From Salinicoccus cyprini (GTDB taxonomy: Bacteria; Bacillota; Bacilli; Staphylococcales; Salinicoccaceae): a DNA stretch of 64,000 nt. Under the pieces are notes generated by a model that had not been told where the DNA came from, did not search any database, and saw nothing but the letters and a program-made list of their open reading frames with translations. Every line of letters begins with the position of its first letter. Within the stretch, counting starts at the first letter, position 1. Location: contig NZ_VMSJ01000001.1 in NCBI RefSeq assembly GCF_007713705.1, positions 682,001-746,000 of the forward strand, given 5' to 3'. This document shows positions 30,014 to 38,908 of this stretch, in pieces. Made by a program: the position numbers and the translations under genes.

Positions 30014-31147
30014 ATGAGTAAATACGACGATATCAGATTTTCAAAGAATGTTTCATCCTACCTTTCACTATTCATTATCGCTTTGCTGGCTGTGCTTTTC
30101 ATATTGGGTGCTTTCTTCATCTACATGTACATCAAATCGGGTTCCGAGCCGCTCGACCCGAACTCTACTGAAGTGAAGGAAGTGACCATCGAGCAGGGAT
30201 CGTCTTCAGGCATGATCGGTGATCAGTTGGAAAATGAAGAGATCATCAGAAACGGTACGATGTTCGAATTGTACCTCAAGCTGAACAGCATATCAGACTA
30301 TCATGCGGGTTCATATGAACTGTCCCCGTCGATGAACTTCGAGCAGATTGCAAAAACGCTTGAAACAGGGCGGATCTATGAAGAGGTTCTCGGCCGTCTG
30401 ACGATTCCTGAAGGATTCACCATCGAGCAGATTGCTGCCCAGATGGCGGATCAGGAGCAGATCAGCGGACAGGAGGACCGGTTCCTGGAACTGATGGAGG
30501 ATGAGGCATTCATCAATACAATGATAGAGGAGTACCCGGATATGCTCTCTGAAGAGATACTTGCCGAGGATGTGAAGTATGCACTTGAAGGCTATCTGTA
30601 TCCAGCCACATACGACATTACTGAAGAGGAACCGGACATCGAGAATCTCGTAAGACGGATGCTCGATGCAACAAGAAACAATACATTCAGTGTATACCAG
30701 TCGAGTAACGGCTATTCGATTACATTCGAAGGGGAGACCGAAGAGCTGTCATTCCATGAATTCCTGACGCTGTCCTCACTGATTGAAAAAGAGGCGACTT
30801 CACTGGCCGACCGTTCGAAGATTGCAAGTGTATTCCTGAACAGGATGTCTGAGAGTCCGAGCATGCCGCTGCAGACCGATCCGACGATTGCGTATGCCAT
30901 CGGCGAGCACCAGGAACGGATACTTTTCGAGGACCTTGAAGTGGAGGATCCGTATAACACCTACACCAACACCGGCCTGCCTCCAGGACCGATCGCGTCA
31001 CCAGGCATGCAGTCTGTTCAAAGTACGATGAACCCTTCAAACACGGACTTCTACTACTTCCTGGCAGATAGTGAAGGGAACAACCATTTCGCCAGAACGT
31101 TCGAAGAGCATGTTGAGAATAGGGAACAGTACATCAATAACCAGTAA
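30014..31147 (+). CDS. mltG: Endolytic murein transglycosylase MltG
   Basis: The 377-residue protein has a short cytoplasmic N-terminus, a membrane segment at about residues 17-41, a LysM-like part, and the YceG catalytic domain. The motif LSSLIEKEATS near residue 254 holds the catalytic Glu, followed by PLQTDPTIAYAIG and TNTGLPPGPIASPG. MltG cleaves nascent glycan strands outside the membrane and helps set strand length. AGGAG precedes the ATG. Its neighbour ReoM also acts on wall synthesis, so this stretch is a cell-wall group. Confidence 0.95.
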   Translation: MSKYDDIRFSKNVSSYLSLFIIALLAVLFILGAFFIYMYIKSGSEPLDPNSTEVKEVTIEQGSSSGMIGDQLENEEIIRNGTMFELYLKLNSISDYHAGSYELSPSMNFEQIAKTLETGRIYEEVLGRLTIPEGFTIEQIAAQMADQEQISGQEDRFLELMEDEAFINTMIEEYPDMLSEEILAEDVKYALEGYLYPATYDITEEEPDIENLVRRMLDATRNNTFSVYQSSNGYSITFEGETEELSFHEFLTLSSLIEKEATSLADRSKIASVFLNRMSESPSMPLQTDPTIAYAIGEHQERILFEDLEVEDPYNTYTNTGLPPGPIASPGMQSVQSTMNPSNTDFYYFLADSEGNNHFARTFEEHVENREQYINNQ

Positions 31148-31208
31148 TGTATAAAAGCACCTTTTCTTTCAAAATGATTTGTGCTACTATAAACTGTGAT
31201 AAATAAGG

Positions 31209-31243
31209 CAACTGATAACGCTTGTTATCAGTTGTACTTTTTT
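31209..31243 (+). terminator. Probable terminator between mltG and trmR
   Basis: A perfect 11-bp stem (CAACTGATAAC with GTTATCAGTTG, GCTT loop) is followed by TACTTTTTT. It ends 17 nt before the trmR start codon. Confidence 0.7.
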
Positions 31244-31259
31244 GTATATGGTGGGTAAT

Positions 31260-31901
31260 ATGGACATTTATGAATACATTAGAAATCTGAATGCACGTCC
31301 AGAGGCATTCCCGGAAATGCTTGCGTATGCCAAGCGGCACGATGTGCCGATCATGGATGAAGATGCACTGAACGTGATGAAGCACTACATGAAGCTGGCC
31401 CGAGTCAAAAACGTACTTGAAATTGGAACTGCAATCGGCTATAGTGCCATGCATATGCTGTCTGTGGATGACAGTGTGTCGGTAGTGACGATTGAAAAGG
31501 ATGAAGATGCCCATCGGACGGCAAATGCATTTTTTACAGATCATGGGGTCTCCCACCGGGTGTTGAGCGTACTTGGCGATGCCAAGGAAGTTCCGTTCGA
31601 AGCGCTCGGCGAAGCGCCTTTCGATCTGCTTTTCATAGATGCATCCAAAGGAAACAACCAGCGTTTCTATGAACGGTACCTGCCTCTTGTGAAAACAGGA
31701 GGTCTCATTATAGTGGATAACATCCTGATCCGTGGACTTGTCGTACAAGACGGCATTACTGCACGTGGAACCCGCAGAATGAAGGAGAAGGTCGATGGTT
31801 TCAATAGAGCCGTTGCCGGTTCCGGGACCGCTTCTGCATTTCTGCCGGTCGGGGATGGTCTGCTTGTGATTATCAAAGATGAAAAGGAAGAGCTCAGATG
31901 A
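31260..31901 (+). CDS. trmR: tRNA 5-hydroxyuridine methyltransferase (TrmR/YrrM-type O-methyltransferase)
   Basis: The 213-residue class I methyltransferase has the SAM motif [16 protein letters not shown] near residues 54-69, the acidic [12 protein letters not shown], and VDNILIRG. The size and position between mltG and udk match B. subtilis YrrM, shown to methylate 5-hydroxyuridine at tRNA position 34. ATG 31260 has GGTGGG 5 nt upstream; earlier in-frame starts overlap the terminator. It overlaps udk by 4 nt (ATGA). The U32-peptidase genes that make the hydroxyuridine substrate in Bacillus, normally between this gene and udk, are absent here. Confidence 0.85.
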   Translation: MDIYEYIRNLNARPEAFPEMLAYAKRHDVPIMDEDALNVMKHYMKLARVKNVLEIGTAIGYSAMHMLSVDDSVSVVTIEKDEDAHRTANAFFTDHGVSHRVLSVLGDAKEVPFEALGEAPFDLLFIDASKGNNQRFYERYLPLVKTGGLIIVDNILIRGLVVQDGITARGTRRMKEKVDGFNRAVAGSGTASAFLPVGDGLLVIIKDEKEELR

Positions 31902-32518
31902 AGAGACCAACAGTCATAGGTATAGCTGGGGGGTCCGGTTCCGGCAAGACTTCGGTGACACGCAAGATCATGGAGGCGCTGGATGGCCACAGCGTTGTTC
32001 TGATCGAACAGGACTACTACTACAAGGACCAGAGTGATAAGACGTTTGAAGAAAGGCTGCGCACGAACTATGACCATCCTTTCGCATTCGACAATGACCT
32101 GCTGATTGCGCATATCAGGCAGCTGATCAACCGTCAGGCAGTCGAAATTCCTACATACAACTACGAAATACACACCAGAAGCGATGAAACGATAGAGGTG
32201 GAGCCGAAGGATGTCATTATTCTGGAAGGCATCTTCGCTCTGGAGAATGAAAAACTCAGAAATCTGATGGATGTCAAATTGTATGTGGATACCGATTCCG
32301 ATATCCGCATCCTGAGACGCCTGCAGCGGGATATCGAAAAGCGCGGGCGTACCATGGATTCGGTCATCAGCCAGTACTTGAACGTCGTCCGGCCCATGCA
32401 TCTCCAGTTCATTGAACCGACCAAACGCTTCAGTGATATCATCATTCCTGAAGGCGGGGAGAACAATGTGGCAATCGACCTCATTACAACCAAGATCCGC
32501 ACGCTGCTGAGCGAATAG
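31898..32518 (+). CDS. udk: Uridine kinase
   Basis: The 206-residue P-loop kinase has [13 protein letters not shown] at residues 8-20, then [10 protein letters not shown], and the lid region [12 protein letters not shown]. It phosphorylates uridine and cytidine in pyrimidine salvage with ATP or GTP. It starts inside the trmR stop codon (ATGA), giving tight coupling. greA follows after a 39-nt AT-rich spacer that may hold a weak promoter. Confidence 0.96.
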   Translation: MKRPTVIGIAGGSGSGKTSVTRKIMEALDGHSVVLIEQDYYYKDQSDKTFEERLRTNYDHPFAFDNDLLIAHIRQLINRQAVEIPTYNYEIHTRSDETIEVEPKDVIILEGIFALENEKLRNLMDVKLYVDTDSDIRILRRLQRDIEKRGRTMDSVISQYLNVVRPMHLQFIEPTKRFSDIIIPEGGENNVAIDLITTKIRTLLSE

Positions 32519-32557
32519 CAATTTCAAATATATTATATAAAAAGACGAAGGAGTACG

Positions 32558-33034
32558 ATGGATATGCAAAAAGAATTCCCAATGACACAGAGTGGCTATG
32601 AACAGCTTCAGGAAGAGCTTGAACAGCTGAGAACCGTCAAGCGTCCAGAAGTTGTGGAGAAGATAAAAGTGGCAAGAAGTTTCGGAGACCTCTCCGAGAA
32701 CTCCGAATATGATGCCGCCAAGGACGAACAGGGCTTCGTCGAGCAGGAAATTACAAAGATCGAGGATATGCTGCGCCATGCCAAGATCATCGAAGACAGC
32801 AATGACAACAACAGCGTCCAGATCGGCAAGACGGTCACTTTCAAGGAGCTGCCGGATGGCGACCAGGAAACCTACCAGATTGTCGGTAGTGCTGAAGCGG
32901 ATCCATTCGAAGGCAAGATCTCAAATGAATCTCCAATCGCAAAATCACTTCTCGGTGCAAGACTCAATGATTCTGTCAATGTTCCGCTCCCGAATGGCAA
33001 TGACATGAAAGTGGAAATCGTTTCTATTGACTAG
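32558..33034 (+). CDS. greA: Transcription elongation factor GreA
   Basis: The 158-residue protein has the N-terminal coiled coil with the acidic tip ([18 protein letters not shown]) and the C-terminal FKBP-like domain ([17 protein letters not shown]). It rescues backtracked RNA polymerase by stimulating transcript cleavage. ATG 32558 gives the exact family length with [11 protein letters not shown] aligning to known N-termini, although AAGGAG is only 4 nt away; ATG 32564 at 10 nt is the alternative. It overlaps mtnN by 8 nt. Confidence 0.96.
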   Translation: MDMQKEFPMTQSGYEQLQEELEQLRTVKRPEVVEKIKVARSFGDLSENSEYDAAKDEQGFVEQEITKIEDMLRHAKIIEDSNDNNSVQIGKTVTFKELPDGDQETYQIVGSAEADPFEGKISNESPIAKSLLGARLNDSVNVPLPNGNDMKVEIVSID

Positions 33035-33728
33035 GGGTGTCATCGGTATCATCGGTGCCATGAAACCTGAAATCGATATCCTTTTGGAGTGGATGGATGT
33101 CGAATCGACCGACTCGATTGCACATGCAAAAGTGTATCAGGGAAAACTTGAGGGCCAGGATGTCGTCCTGGTCCAAAGCGGTATCGGCAAGGTCAACGCC
33201 AGCATGATTACAGCGCTTCTGCTCGAGAGGTACTATATACGCATTCTGATCAATACAGGGGTTGCCGGTGCGCTGTCTGATAAGCTTGATGCAACCGATA
33301 TGGTAGTCAGTACGTCTGTCCTCCATCATGATGTGGATGCGGTGGAATTCGGCTATGAGCTGGGACAGGTTCCCGGCATGCCGAAGTTCTATATTGCGGA
33401 TAAGGGCCTCGCTAAACTGTCCATTGAGGCCATCGCCGGAAATGCCGATATTAAAGGATATGGCGGCCTTATCGTCAGCGGCGATTCATTTATCAGCAGT
33501 AGTGAACAAAAGAGCCGGATCACCCGCAATTTCAGGTCAGCACTGGCTGTGGATATGGAATCTGCTGCGATTGCACAGACCTGCTACCAGTATTCGACGC
33601 CTTTCGTCATCATCCGTTCGATTTCCGACAAGGCGGATGACACAGCAGATATGACATATGAAGAATTTCTGTCCAAAGCTTGTGTTCATTCGTCTGAAGT
33701 TGTAAAATCATTAGTGAAGGATTTGTAA
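33027..33728 (+). CDS. mtnN: 5'-methylthioadenosine/S-adenosylhomocysteine nucleosidase
   Basis: The 233-residue protein has [15 protein letters not shown] at the N-terminus, [14 protein letters not shown] for substrate binding, the motif [15 protein letters not shown], and the catalytic Asp region ISDKADD. It cleaves MTA and SAH to free adenine, recycling by-products of SAM use and feeding the AI-2 precursor route. The start must lie before GIIGAM, so TTG 33027, inside the end of greA, is the only reasonable start in this frame; its ribosome-binding site is weak, suggesting coupling to greA translation. Confidence 0.93.
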   Translation: MTRGVIGIIGAMKPEIDILLEWMDVESTDSIAHAKVYQGKLEGQDVVLVQSGIGKVNASMITALLLERYYIRILINTGVAGALSDKLDATDMVVSTSVLHHDVDAVEFGYELGQVPGMPKFYIADKGLAKLSIEAIAGNADIKGYGGLIVSGDSFISSSEQKSRITRNFRSALAVDMESAAIAQTCYQYSTPFVIIRSISDKADDTADMTYEEFLSKACVHSSEVVKSLVKDL

Positions 33729-33745
33729 TCTGGAGGGGAAACGCC

Positions 33746-33844
33746 ATGATCTATCTTATGAGCTTTGCAGTCGTCATTACAATCGTTATCGGTTACCTCA
33801 TCTATCGAGATACTGATGTAGAGGATAATGAAATCAATGAATAA
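33746..33844 (+). CDS. Small single-pass membrane peptide (32 aa)
   Basis: A 32-codon frame has ATG preceded at 7 nt by GGAGGGG, one of the strongest ribosome-binding sites in the window. It encodes a short N-terminus, one hydrophobic segment (about residues 4-20) and an acidic tail with RDTDVEDNEINE. A terminator follows right after the stop. It lies behind mtnN and shares its transcript. I do not recognise it; the strong translation signal and clean membrane pattern are the reasons to call it real. Confidence 0.6.
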   Translation: MIYLMSFAVVITIVIGYLIYRDTDVEDNEINE

Positions 33845-33847
33845 CCC

Positions 33848-33882
33848 AAAAGCGCCTTAATCTTTAAGGGGCTTTTCTTTTT
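33848..33882 (+). terminator. Intrinsic terminator of the trmR-udk-greA-mtnN unit
   Basis: A 13-bp stem with one G-G mismatch (33848-33860 with 33864-33876, TCT loop) is followed by CTTTTT. It is placed 3 nt after the small peptide gene. Confidence 0.82.
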
Positions 33883-33883
33883 G

Positions 33884-33892
33884 TGGTAAAAT
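33884..33892 (+). promoter_or_regulatory. Possible extended -10 promoter of the yqeG operon
   Basis: TGG followed by TAAAAT (33887-33892) lies directly behind the terminator and 28 nt before the yqeG start. No convincing -35 is visible. Confidence 0.45.
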
Positions 33893-33920
33893 ATAAAAAA
33901 ACTCATTAGGAGTGCATATA

Positions 33921-34445
33921 TTGAAGCTGCTGGAAAAATACTTTCTACCAAGTGACTATTTCAGGGAATTCCATAGCATTACGCCACAGTATCTGAAGAG
34001 CCGCGGCATCAAAGCTGTAATTACGGATCTTGACAACACACTCGTAGGCTATGATGAACCCGAGGCGAACGAAAGTGTGCTGGAATGGTTCAAATCAATG
34101 AATGAAAATGATATAAAAGTGACAATTGTATCCAATGGGAGCAGGAACAGGGTCGGCAGGTTCTGTGATCCCCATGATATCGAATATATTTTCAGAGCAA
34201 GGAAACCGCTCGGCAGCGCCTATAGGAAAGCTGTGAAAATGATGGATGAAGACAAGAGGGAGACGGTCATGATCGGTGACCAGCTGATGACAGATGTATT
34301 CGGTGCAAACCGTGTCGGTCTAGAGAGCATACTTGTCTTGCCGGTTAAGAAGAAGGATGGCTGGGCGACAGTCGTCAATAGAAGAATCGAACGGGTTCTT
34401 ATGAAGTACTTTGACCAGAAGGGTCTAATCCAGTGGGGGGACTAA
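33921..34445 (+). CDS. yqeG: YqeG family HAD-IIIA phosphatase
   Basis: The 174-residue protein has the HAD motif VITDLDNTLVGYD (DxDxT), the motif II region VTIVSNGSRNRV, and the late VMIGDQLMTDVFGANRVG with catalytic Asp. The family is related to the phosphatidylglycerophosphate phosphatase Gep4, but the bacterial substrate is not firmly known. TTG 33921 has AGGAG 8 nt upstream and gives MKLLEKYFLPSDYF, a typical N-terminus; GTG 33912 lies inside the binding site. It leads an eight-gene operon with very short or negative spacings. Confidence 0.92.
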   Translation: MKLLEKYFLPSDYFREFHSITPQYLKSRGIKAVITDLDNTLVGYDEPEANESVLEWFKSMNENDIKVTIVSNGSRNRVGRFCDPHDIEYIFRARKPLGSAYRKAVKMMDEDKRETVMIGDQLMTDVFGANRVGLESILVLPVKKKDGWATVVNRRIERVLMKYFDQKGLIQWGD

Positions 34446-34448
34446 TAT

Positions 34449-35555
34449 TTGGAAGCAATAAAATGTATCGGTTGCGGTGCAGAACTGCAATCTGAAGATA
34501 AGAACAAGCCGGGATTCATCCCGGCAAGCGGCATGGACAAGGAGAATCCGATATGCAAGCGGTGCTATCGACTGAAGCACTATAACGAAGTGATGGACAT
34601 AGACATCGACTCCGGAGAATTTCTGACCATGCTCAATGCACTGTACGAAACCGACGGACTGATCGTCAAAGTCATCGATGTCTTTGATTTTCATGGCAGC
34701 CTGATACCAGCGTTCAACAGAATTGTCGGTGACAAGGACGTCATTGCAGTAATCAACAAGATCGATCTGCTGCCGAAGTCCGTCAATCGCAGCCGTCTCG
34801 TCCACAGGGCGAAGCAGATGCTCAGTGAAGCGGGAATCCGGGCGATCGACACCGTTGTCGTCAGTGCCATGAAGAATGAAGGGATGGATACGCTTGTCAA
34901 TAAGCTGTCAAGCCACGCCAATGGACAGGATATATATGTCGTAGGCACGACAAATGTCGGCAAATCGACGCTGATCAACAGGCTGATAGAAAATACTTCC
35001 GGTGACAAGGAGGTCATCACGACCAGCAGATTCCCTGGTACGACACTCGATCTGATCGACATACCGCTCGATGAGAATGCGTTCATCTACGATACGCCGG
35101 GCGTTGTAATGGATTCCCAGATGGCACATTATGTGCAATCCGAAAACTTGAAGTTCATCTCTCCAGCCAAGGAGATCAAGTCCAAGACCTTCCAGCTGGA
35201 TGCGTCACAGACACTGTTCATTGCGAACCTTGCCAGAATGGATTTTGTCAGCGGTGACAGAAACAGCTTTGTCGTCTATGCCAATCATGCACTCAACATC
35301 CATCGCACCAAGACGGCCAATGCGGACGATTTCTACAAGAAGCACTTCAACACGCTGCTCGCGCCGCCTGAAATATCAAAGCCGTATTTGAGCGAAGATT
35401 ATGAGGTGTTCGAGTTCGATATGGAAGAGGACAGCGACATTTCCATAAGCGGTCTGGCGTTCATCCGCGCAGGTGCAGGCGCCACTGTTGCGGTCAGAGT
35501 GCCGAAAGGCATCGATGTCACACTGCGTCCGACAATCTTTAAAGGTGGTCAATAA
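34449..35555 (+). CDS. yqeH: Circularly permuted ribosome-biogenesis GTPase YqeH
   Basis: The 368-residue protein has an N-terminal zinc site (Cys 6, 9, 36 and 39, in CIGC and CKRC) and then GTPase motifs in permuted order: G4 NKIDLLPKS, G5 VSAMK, G1 GTTNVGKST near residue 167, and G3 DTPG. YqeH assists 30S subunit assembly. The start is TTG 34449, 3 nt after the yqeG stop, with a run of six Gs upstream serving as ribosome-binding site. It shares one base with the aroE start. Confidence 0.94.
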   Translation: MEAIKCIGCGAELQSEDKNKPGFIPASGMDKENPICKRCYRLKHYNEVMDIDIDSGEFLTMLNALYETDGLIVKVIDVFDFHGSLIPAFNRIVGDKDVIAVINKIDLLPKSVNRSRLVHRAKQMLSEAGIRAIDTVVVSAMKNEGMDTLVNKLSSHANGQDIYVVGTTNVGKSTLINRLIENTSGDKEVITTSRFPGTTLDLIDIPLDENAFIYDTPGVVMDSQMAHYVQSENLKFISPAKEIKSKTFQLDASQTLFIANLARMDFVSGDRNSFVVYANHALNIHRTKTANADDFYKKHFNTLLAPPEISKPYLSEDYEVFEFDMEEDSDISISGLAFIRAGAGATVAVRVPKGIDVTLRPTIFKGGQ

Positions 35556-36364
35556 TGGGTAGATATGCAGTAATAGGGTACCCGATTTCGCATACACTTT
35601 CCCCGCTGATTCATAATGCCAACTTCGAAGCCAAAGGGACGGCGGACCAGTATTCGGCGATTGCAGTGCCCCCTGACCAGCTCATGCACATCAGGGATAC
35701 CATCAGATCACAGGGTCTCGCCGGCTTCAATGTGACGATTCCGCACAAGGAAAAGATCATGGAATATCTGGATCACGTGGATGCGGATGCCATGAAGATC
35801 GGTGCGGTCAACACCGTCTCCGTTGATGGAGATGTACTGACCGGCCATAACACGGATATTACCGGGTACCTGGATGCATTCAACCAGACATTCGGCAGGC
35901 AGCACAGGCGCATACTGATCATTGGTGCAGGTGGTGCTGCAAAAGCTGTCCACAGGGCACATGCCAATAATGGTGACACGGTGACAATTGCCGCCCGCCG
36001 CATGGAGAGCTTCCAGCAGTTCAGAACTGTTGATTTCAAAGCGGTACTGATTTCGGATATACCGGATCTCGATCCGCATGACGCAATCATCAATACGACA
36101 CCGGTCGGCATGAAGCATGAGGATCTGTTTGAAGAAATGGAAATACCGCACTCGATCATCACTGAAGATACACTCGGTGTGGATCTCATCTATCAGCCGG
36201 AAAGAACGAAGTTTCTCGAATACTTTGCAGAAGGCCACTATATGAATGGCATGCCGATGCTCATCCATCAGGCTATGGATGCCTACACTATATGGACCGG
36301 TGAACAGGGTGACATTGCAGCAGTCAATAGAAAATATAAAGCACATATCGGAGGTAAATCATGA
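35555..36364 (+). CDS. aroE: Shikimate dehydrogenase
   Basis: The 269-residue protein has GYPISHTLSPLIHN for shikimate binding, NVTIPHKEKIM with the catalytic Lys, and the NADP-binding GAGGAAKAV. It reduces 3-dehydroshikimate in aromatic amino acid synthesis. Start and stop overlap neighbours by 1 and 4 nt, so translation is coupled across yqeH-aroE-yhbY. A biosynthetic gene within a ribosome-assembly operon is the normal Bacillales arrangement. Confidence 0.96.
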   Translation: MGRYAVIGYPISHTLSPLIHNANFEAKGTADQYSAIAVPPDQLMHIRDTIRSQGLAGFNVTIPHKEKIMEYLDHVDADAMKIGAVNTVSVDGDVLTGHNTDITGYLDAFNQTFGRQHRRILIIGAGGAAKAVHRAHANNGDTVTIAARRMESFQQFRTVDFKAVLISDIPDLDPHDAIINTTPVGMKHEDLFEEMEIPHSIITEDTLGVDLIYQPERTKFLEYFAEGHYMNGMPMLIHQAMDAYTIWTGEQGDIAAVNRKYKAHIGGKS

Positions 36365-36657
36365 ACAAATTAACTTCACGGCAGGTGAAGCAGCTCAAAT
36401 CAGAAGCACACCATCTGAGTCCTATCTTTCAGGTGGGAAAGAATGGTGTCAATAACAACTTCATTGAACAGATCGATGATGTACTGGAGAAAAGGGAACT
36501 GATCAAGATTTCCATACTGCAGAACTGCCTCGAGGACAAGGATACGATTGCCCAGCAGATCAGCGAAGGCACGAAAGGCCATATCGTCACTGTCATCGGC
36601 AATACGATCATCCTGTATAGAGAATCCAAAGAAAACAAAAAGATCGACCTGTCATGA
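36361..36657 (+). CDS. yhbY: RNA-binding protein YhbY (CRS1/YhbY domain)
   Basis: The 98-residue protein has the KH-like CRM fold pattern: SRQVKQLKSEAHHLSPIFQ, GKNGVNNNFIEQID, then a basic C-terminus. The family binds pre-50S ribosome particles. It overlaps aroE (ATGA) and nadD (ATGA) by 4 nt each. The size matches the family. Confidence 0.94.
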   Translation: MNKLTSRQVKQLKSEAHHLSPIFQVGKNGVNNNFIEQIDDVLEKRELIKISILQNCLEDKDTIAQQISEGTKGHIVTVIGNTIILYRESKENKKIDLS

Positions 36658-37217
36658 AGATAGGTCTTTTTGGCGGGACATTCGATCCGGTGCACCCAGG
36701 TCACATCCATGCAGTGGTGGAAGCATATATTGCACTCGACCTGGATAAGGTGATCTGTATTCCGGCCAGACAGTCACCACTGAAGACAGAAGTGCCGACA
36801 AGTGATCATCACCGGTTGAAGATGCTCGAACATGCAGTGCGCCATTATGATTTCATCGAGATCGATACATGGGAAATGGAGCAGGAAGGTGTAAGCTACA
36901 CTTATGATACGGCTGTCCATCTGAAGACGCAGTACCCGGATGATGCCCTCTTTTTCCTGATCGGAACGGATCAGTATAGAAGTTTTGAGAAATGGCATCG
37001 CTATCAGGAACTGCTCGAGATGCTGAATTTTGTTGTCATGGACCGCTTTTCCGATGCTCCGGTCAGCGATGATCGTTTCATGATCATCAGCCAGCCGGTG
37101 CTCGAAATTTCATCAACCATAATCCGGGAACGCATCAGAGAGGGAATACAGGTCCGGCATCAGCTTGATCCTGAGGTATATCAGTATATAAAGGAGAATC
37201 ACCTGTATGAAGCATAA
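36654..37217 (+). CDS. nadD: Nicotinate-nucleotide adenylyltransferase
   Basis: The 187-residue nucleotidyltransferase starts KIGLFGGTFDPVHPGH with the HxGH-type motif at residues 13-16 (HPGH), and ends with the ISSTIIRERI region equivalent to ISxTxxR. It makes nicotinic acid adenine dinucleotide from nicotinate mononucleotide and ATP for NAD synthesis. It overlaps yhbY by 4 nt and yqeK by 11 nt. Confidence 0.96.
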   Translation: MKIGLFGGTFDPVHPGHIHAVVEAYIALDLDKVICIPARQSPLKTEVPTSDHHRLKMLEHAVRHYDFIEIDTWEMEQEGVSYTYDTAVHLKTQYPDDALFFLIGTDQYRSFEKWHRYQELLEMLNFVVMDRFSDAPVSDDRFMIISQPVLEISSTIIRERIREGIQVRHQLDPEVYQYIKENHLYEA

Positions 37218-37776
37218 ATCAGCCATCAATCTAGCCAAGGACAAACTGCCTGAGAAACGCTACAAGCATTCGAAGCGGGTTGCGGAAACCGCAGTGGAAA
37301 TGGCGAACATCTACGGTGGAGATAAGAACAAGTGCTTTCTGGCCGGCATTCTTCATGATTTTTCCAAATATGATGAGCTTGGTGAGATGTACCAGTACGT
37401 GACAAACTATAAGCTTGATCCTGAACTGCTCGAATTCAAAAGCGAGGTGCTTCACGGTCCGGTGGCTGCTGTCAAGATGCGGGAGGAGCATGGTGTTGCC
37501 GACGAAGAGATCTTCCACGCCATCATGAACCATACAAGCGGCAGAAGCCAGATGTCGCTCAATGAAAAGATCATCTATGTTGCAGACTACATCGAGCCCG
37601 AGCGGACACAACCGGGCGTCGAGGGAATAAGGGATATCGTGTTCCAGCAGCAGAATCTGGACAAGGCTGTCTACGAAATAACGAAAGCGAATATACTTCA
37701 TCTTGTGACAAAGGACCGTCCGGTATATCGCAGAACACTTGAGTGCTTGAACTACTACAATATGGTTAAGGAGTGA
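37207..37776 (+). CDS. yqeK: HD-domain Ap4A hydrolase YqeK
   Basis: The 189-residue HD protein has KHSKRVAETAVEMA for the first His, LAGILHDFSKYDE with the HD pair, VLHGPVAAVKM, and NHTSGRSQMS. YqeK proteins hydrolyse diadenosine tetraphosphate symmetrically to ADP. The start overlaps nadD by 11 nt with AAGGAGAA upstream. The order nadD-yqeK-rsfS-yqeM is standard for Firmicutes. Confidence 0.93.
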   Translation: MKHKSAINLAKDKLPEKRYKHSKRVAETAVEMANIYGGDKNKCFLAGILHDFSKYDELGEMYQYVTNYKLDPELLEFKSEVLHGPVAAVKMREEHGVADEEIFHAIMNHTSGRSQMSLNEKIIYVADYIEPERTQPGVEGIRDIVFQQQNLDKAVYEITKANILHLVTKDRPVYRRTLECLNYYNMVKE

Positions 37777-37780
37777 CTGT

Positions 37781-38116
37781 ATGAATACAGAACAACTGGT
37801 CGATCTTCTGATCGAAGCGTGTGACAATAAGCGCGCAGAGGAAATTATGAAATTTGATGTCAAAGAGACAAGCAGTGTCACAGACTGCTACCTGATCTGC
37901 CACGGCAACTCGGACAGGCAGGTCCAGGCGATTGCAGACGAGGTCATGGACTTCTGCAAAGAACGTGAAATGGATTATCTGATCGAAGGCTACAGGGAAG
38001 GAAAATGGGTACTGATCGACGTCAACAACGTCGTTGTTCATGTCTTCCATAAGCCTGAACGCGACTACTATAACCTTGAGCGGCTGTTCAAGTACGGTGA
38101 GCGCGTTGAAGTCTAG
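37781..38116 (+). CDS. rsfS: Ribosomal silencing factor RsfS
   Basis: The 111-residue protein has the Iojap/DUF143 pattern: FDVKETSSVTDCYLICHGNS, RQVQAIADEV, and WVLIDVNNVVVHVF. RsfS binds L14 on the 50S subunit and blocks subunit joining during starvation. AGGAG lies ahead of ATG 37781. It overlaps yqeM by 11 nt. Confidence 0.95.
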   Translation: MNTEQLVDLLIEACDNKRAEEIMKFDVKETSSVTDCYLICHGNSDRQVQAIADEVMDFCKEREMDYLIEGYREGKWVLIDVNNVVVHVFHKPERDYYNLERLFKYGERVEV

Positions 38117-38840
38117 TCCGACCTATCAGCTTTTCAGCCACTATTATGATGAGCTGACATATGATATGCCATATGCGCTCTGGCTTGATATCATCCACCA
38201 TTATGGAAAAAACAAGCAGACAGTGCTCGATATCGGCTGCGGTACCGGACGTCTGACGCGCCAGCTCGGTTTCCAAACCATCACCGGCATGGACCAGTCG
38301 GACATGATGCTTGACGTTGCACGCCGGCATGATGCACCGAATATTGAATATGTGCAGGGAGACATGCGTGACTTCGATCTAGGACGCACTTTCGATATGG
38401 TCACCGCAACTGTCGATGTACTGAACTACTGCAGCAGTCCGGACGAGGTGATCCAGGTGCTGAAACAAGTATACGAGCATTTGGCATCAGGCGGTATCTT
38501 CATTTTTGATATTCATAGCTCCTTTAAAATGAATGAGGACTTCAATGACGTCACATACAGCGATGAAACGGATCACATCACCTATATATGGCACGCTCTG
38601 CAGGGTGAAGCACCACTGTCCGTCGTCCATGATATGACGTTTTTCATCAAGGATGCGGATGATCCAGAACTCTACCGCAAGGTGGTGGAGACGCATAGCC
38701 AGCGAACATACACCCATATGGAGATGCTCCAGCTGATCAGCCGGTCCGGTTTCACCATCGATGCCGCTTTCAGTGACTTCGATATGGAAAATGCAGTGAC
38801 TGAAGTATGCGACAGAGTATTCTATGTATTGAAGAAGTAG
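38106..38840 (+). CDS. yqeM: Class I SAM-dependent methyltransferase YqeM
   Basis: The 244-residue protein has the SAM motif VLDIGCGTGRLTRQL, the acidic GMDQSDMMLDVA, and FDMVTATVDVLNY. No substrate is known for the family. TTG 38106 is preferred since it gives MKSSPTYQLFSHYYDELTYDMPY, a typical YqeM N-terminus, and has GGTGA 5 nt upstream; the longer frame would run far into rsfS. It is the last gene of the yqeG operon, with a large terminator right behind it. Confidence 0.9.
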   Translation: MKSSPTYQLFSHYYDELTYDMPYALWLDIIHHYGKNKQTVLDIGCGTGRLTRQLGFQTITGMDQSDMMLDVARRHDAPNIEYVQGDMRDFDLGRTFDMVTATVDVLNYCSSPDEVIQVLKQVYEHLASGGIFIFDIHSSFKMNEDFNDVTYSDETDHITYIWHALQGEAPLSVVHDMTFFIKDADDPELYRKVVETHSQRTYTHMEMLQLISRSGFTIDAAFSDFDMENAVTEVCDRVFYVLKK

Positions 38841-38862
38841 AAGTGATCTGACTCTATAATAG

Positions 38863-38908
38863 GCACTTGCAGAGCTGAACTTTTGTTCAGATTTGCAAGT
38901 GCTTTTTT
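38863..38908 (+). terminator. Intrinsic terminator of the yqeG-yqeM operon
   Basis: Two stacked stems (GCACTTGCA with TGCAAGTGC; CTGAAC with GTTCAG, with small internal loops) are followed by six Ts. Confidence 0.92.
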
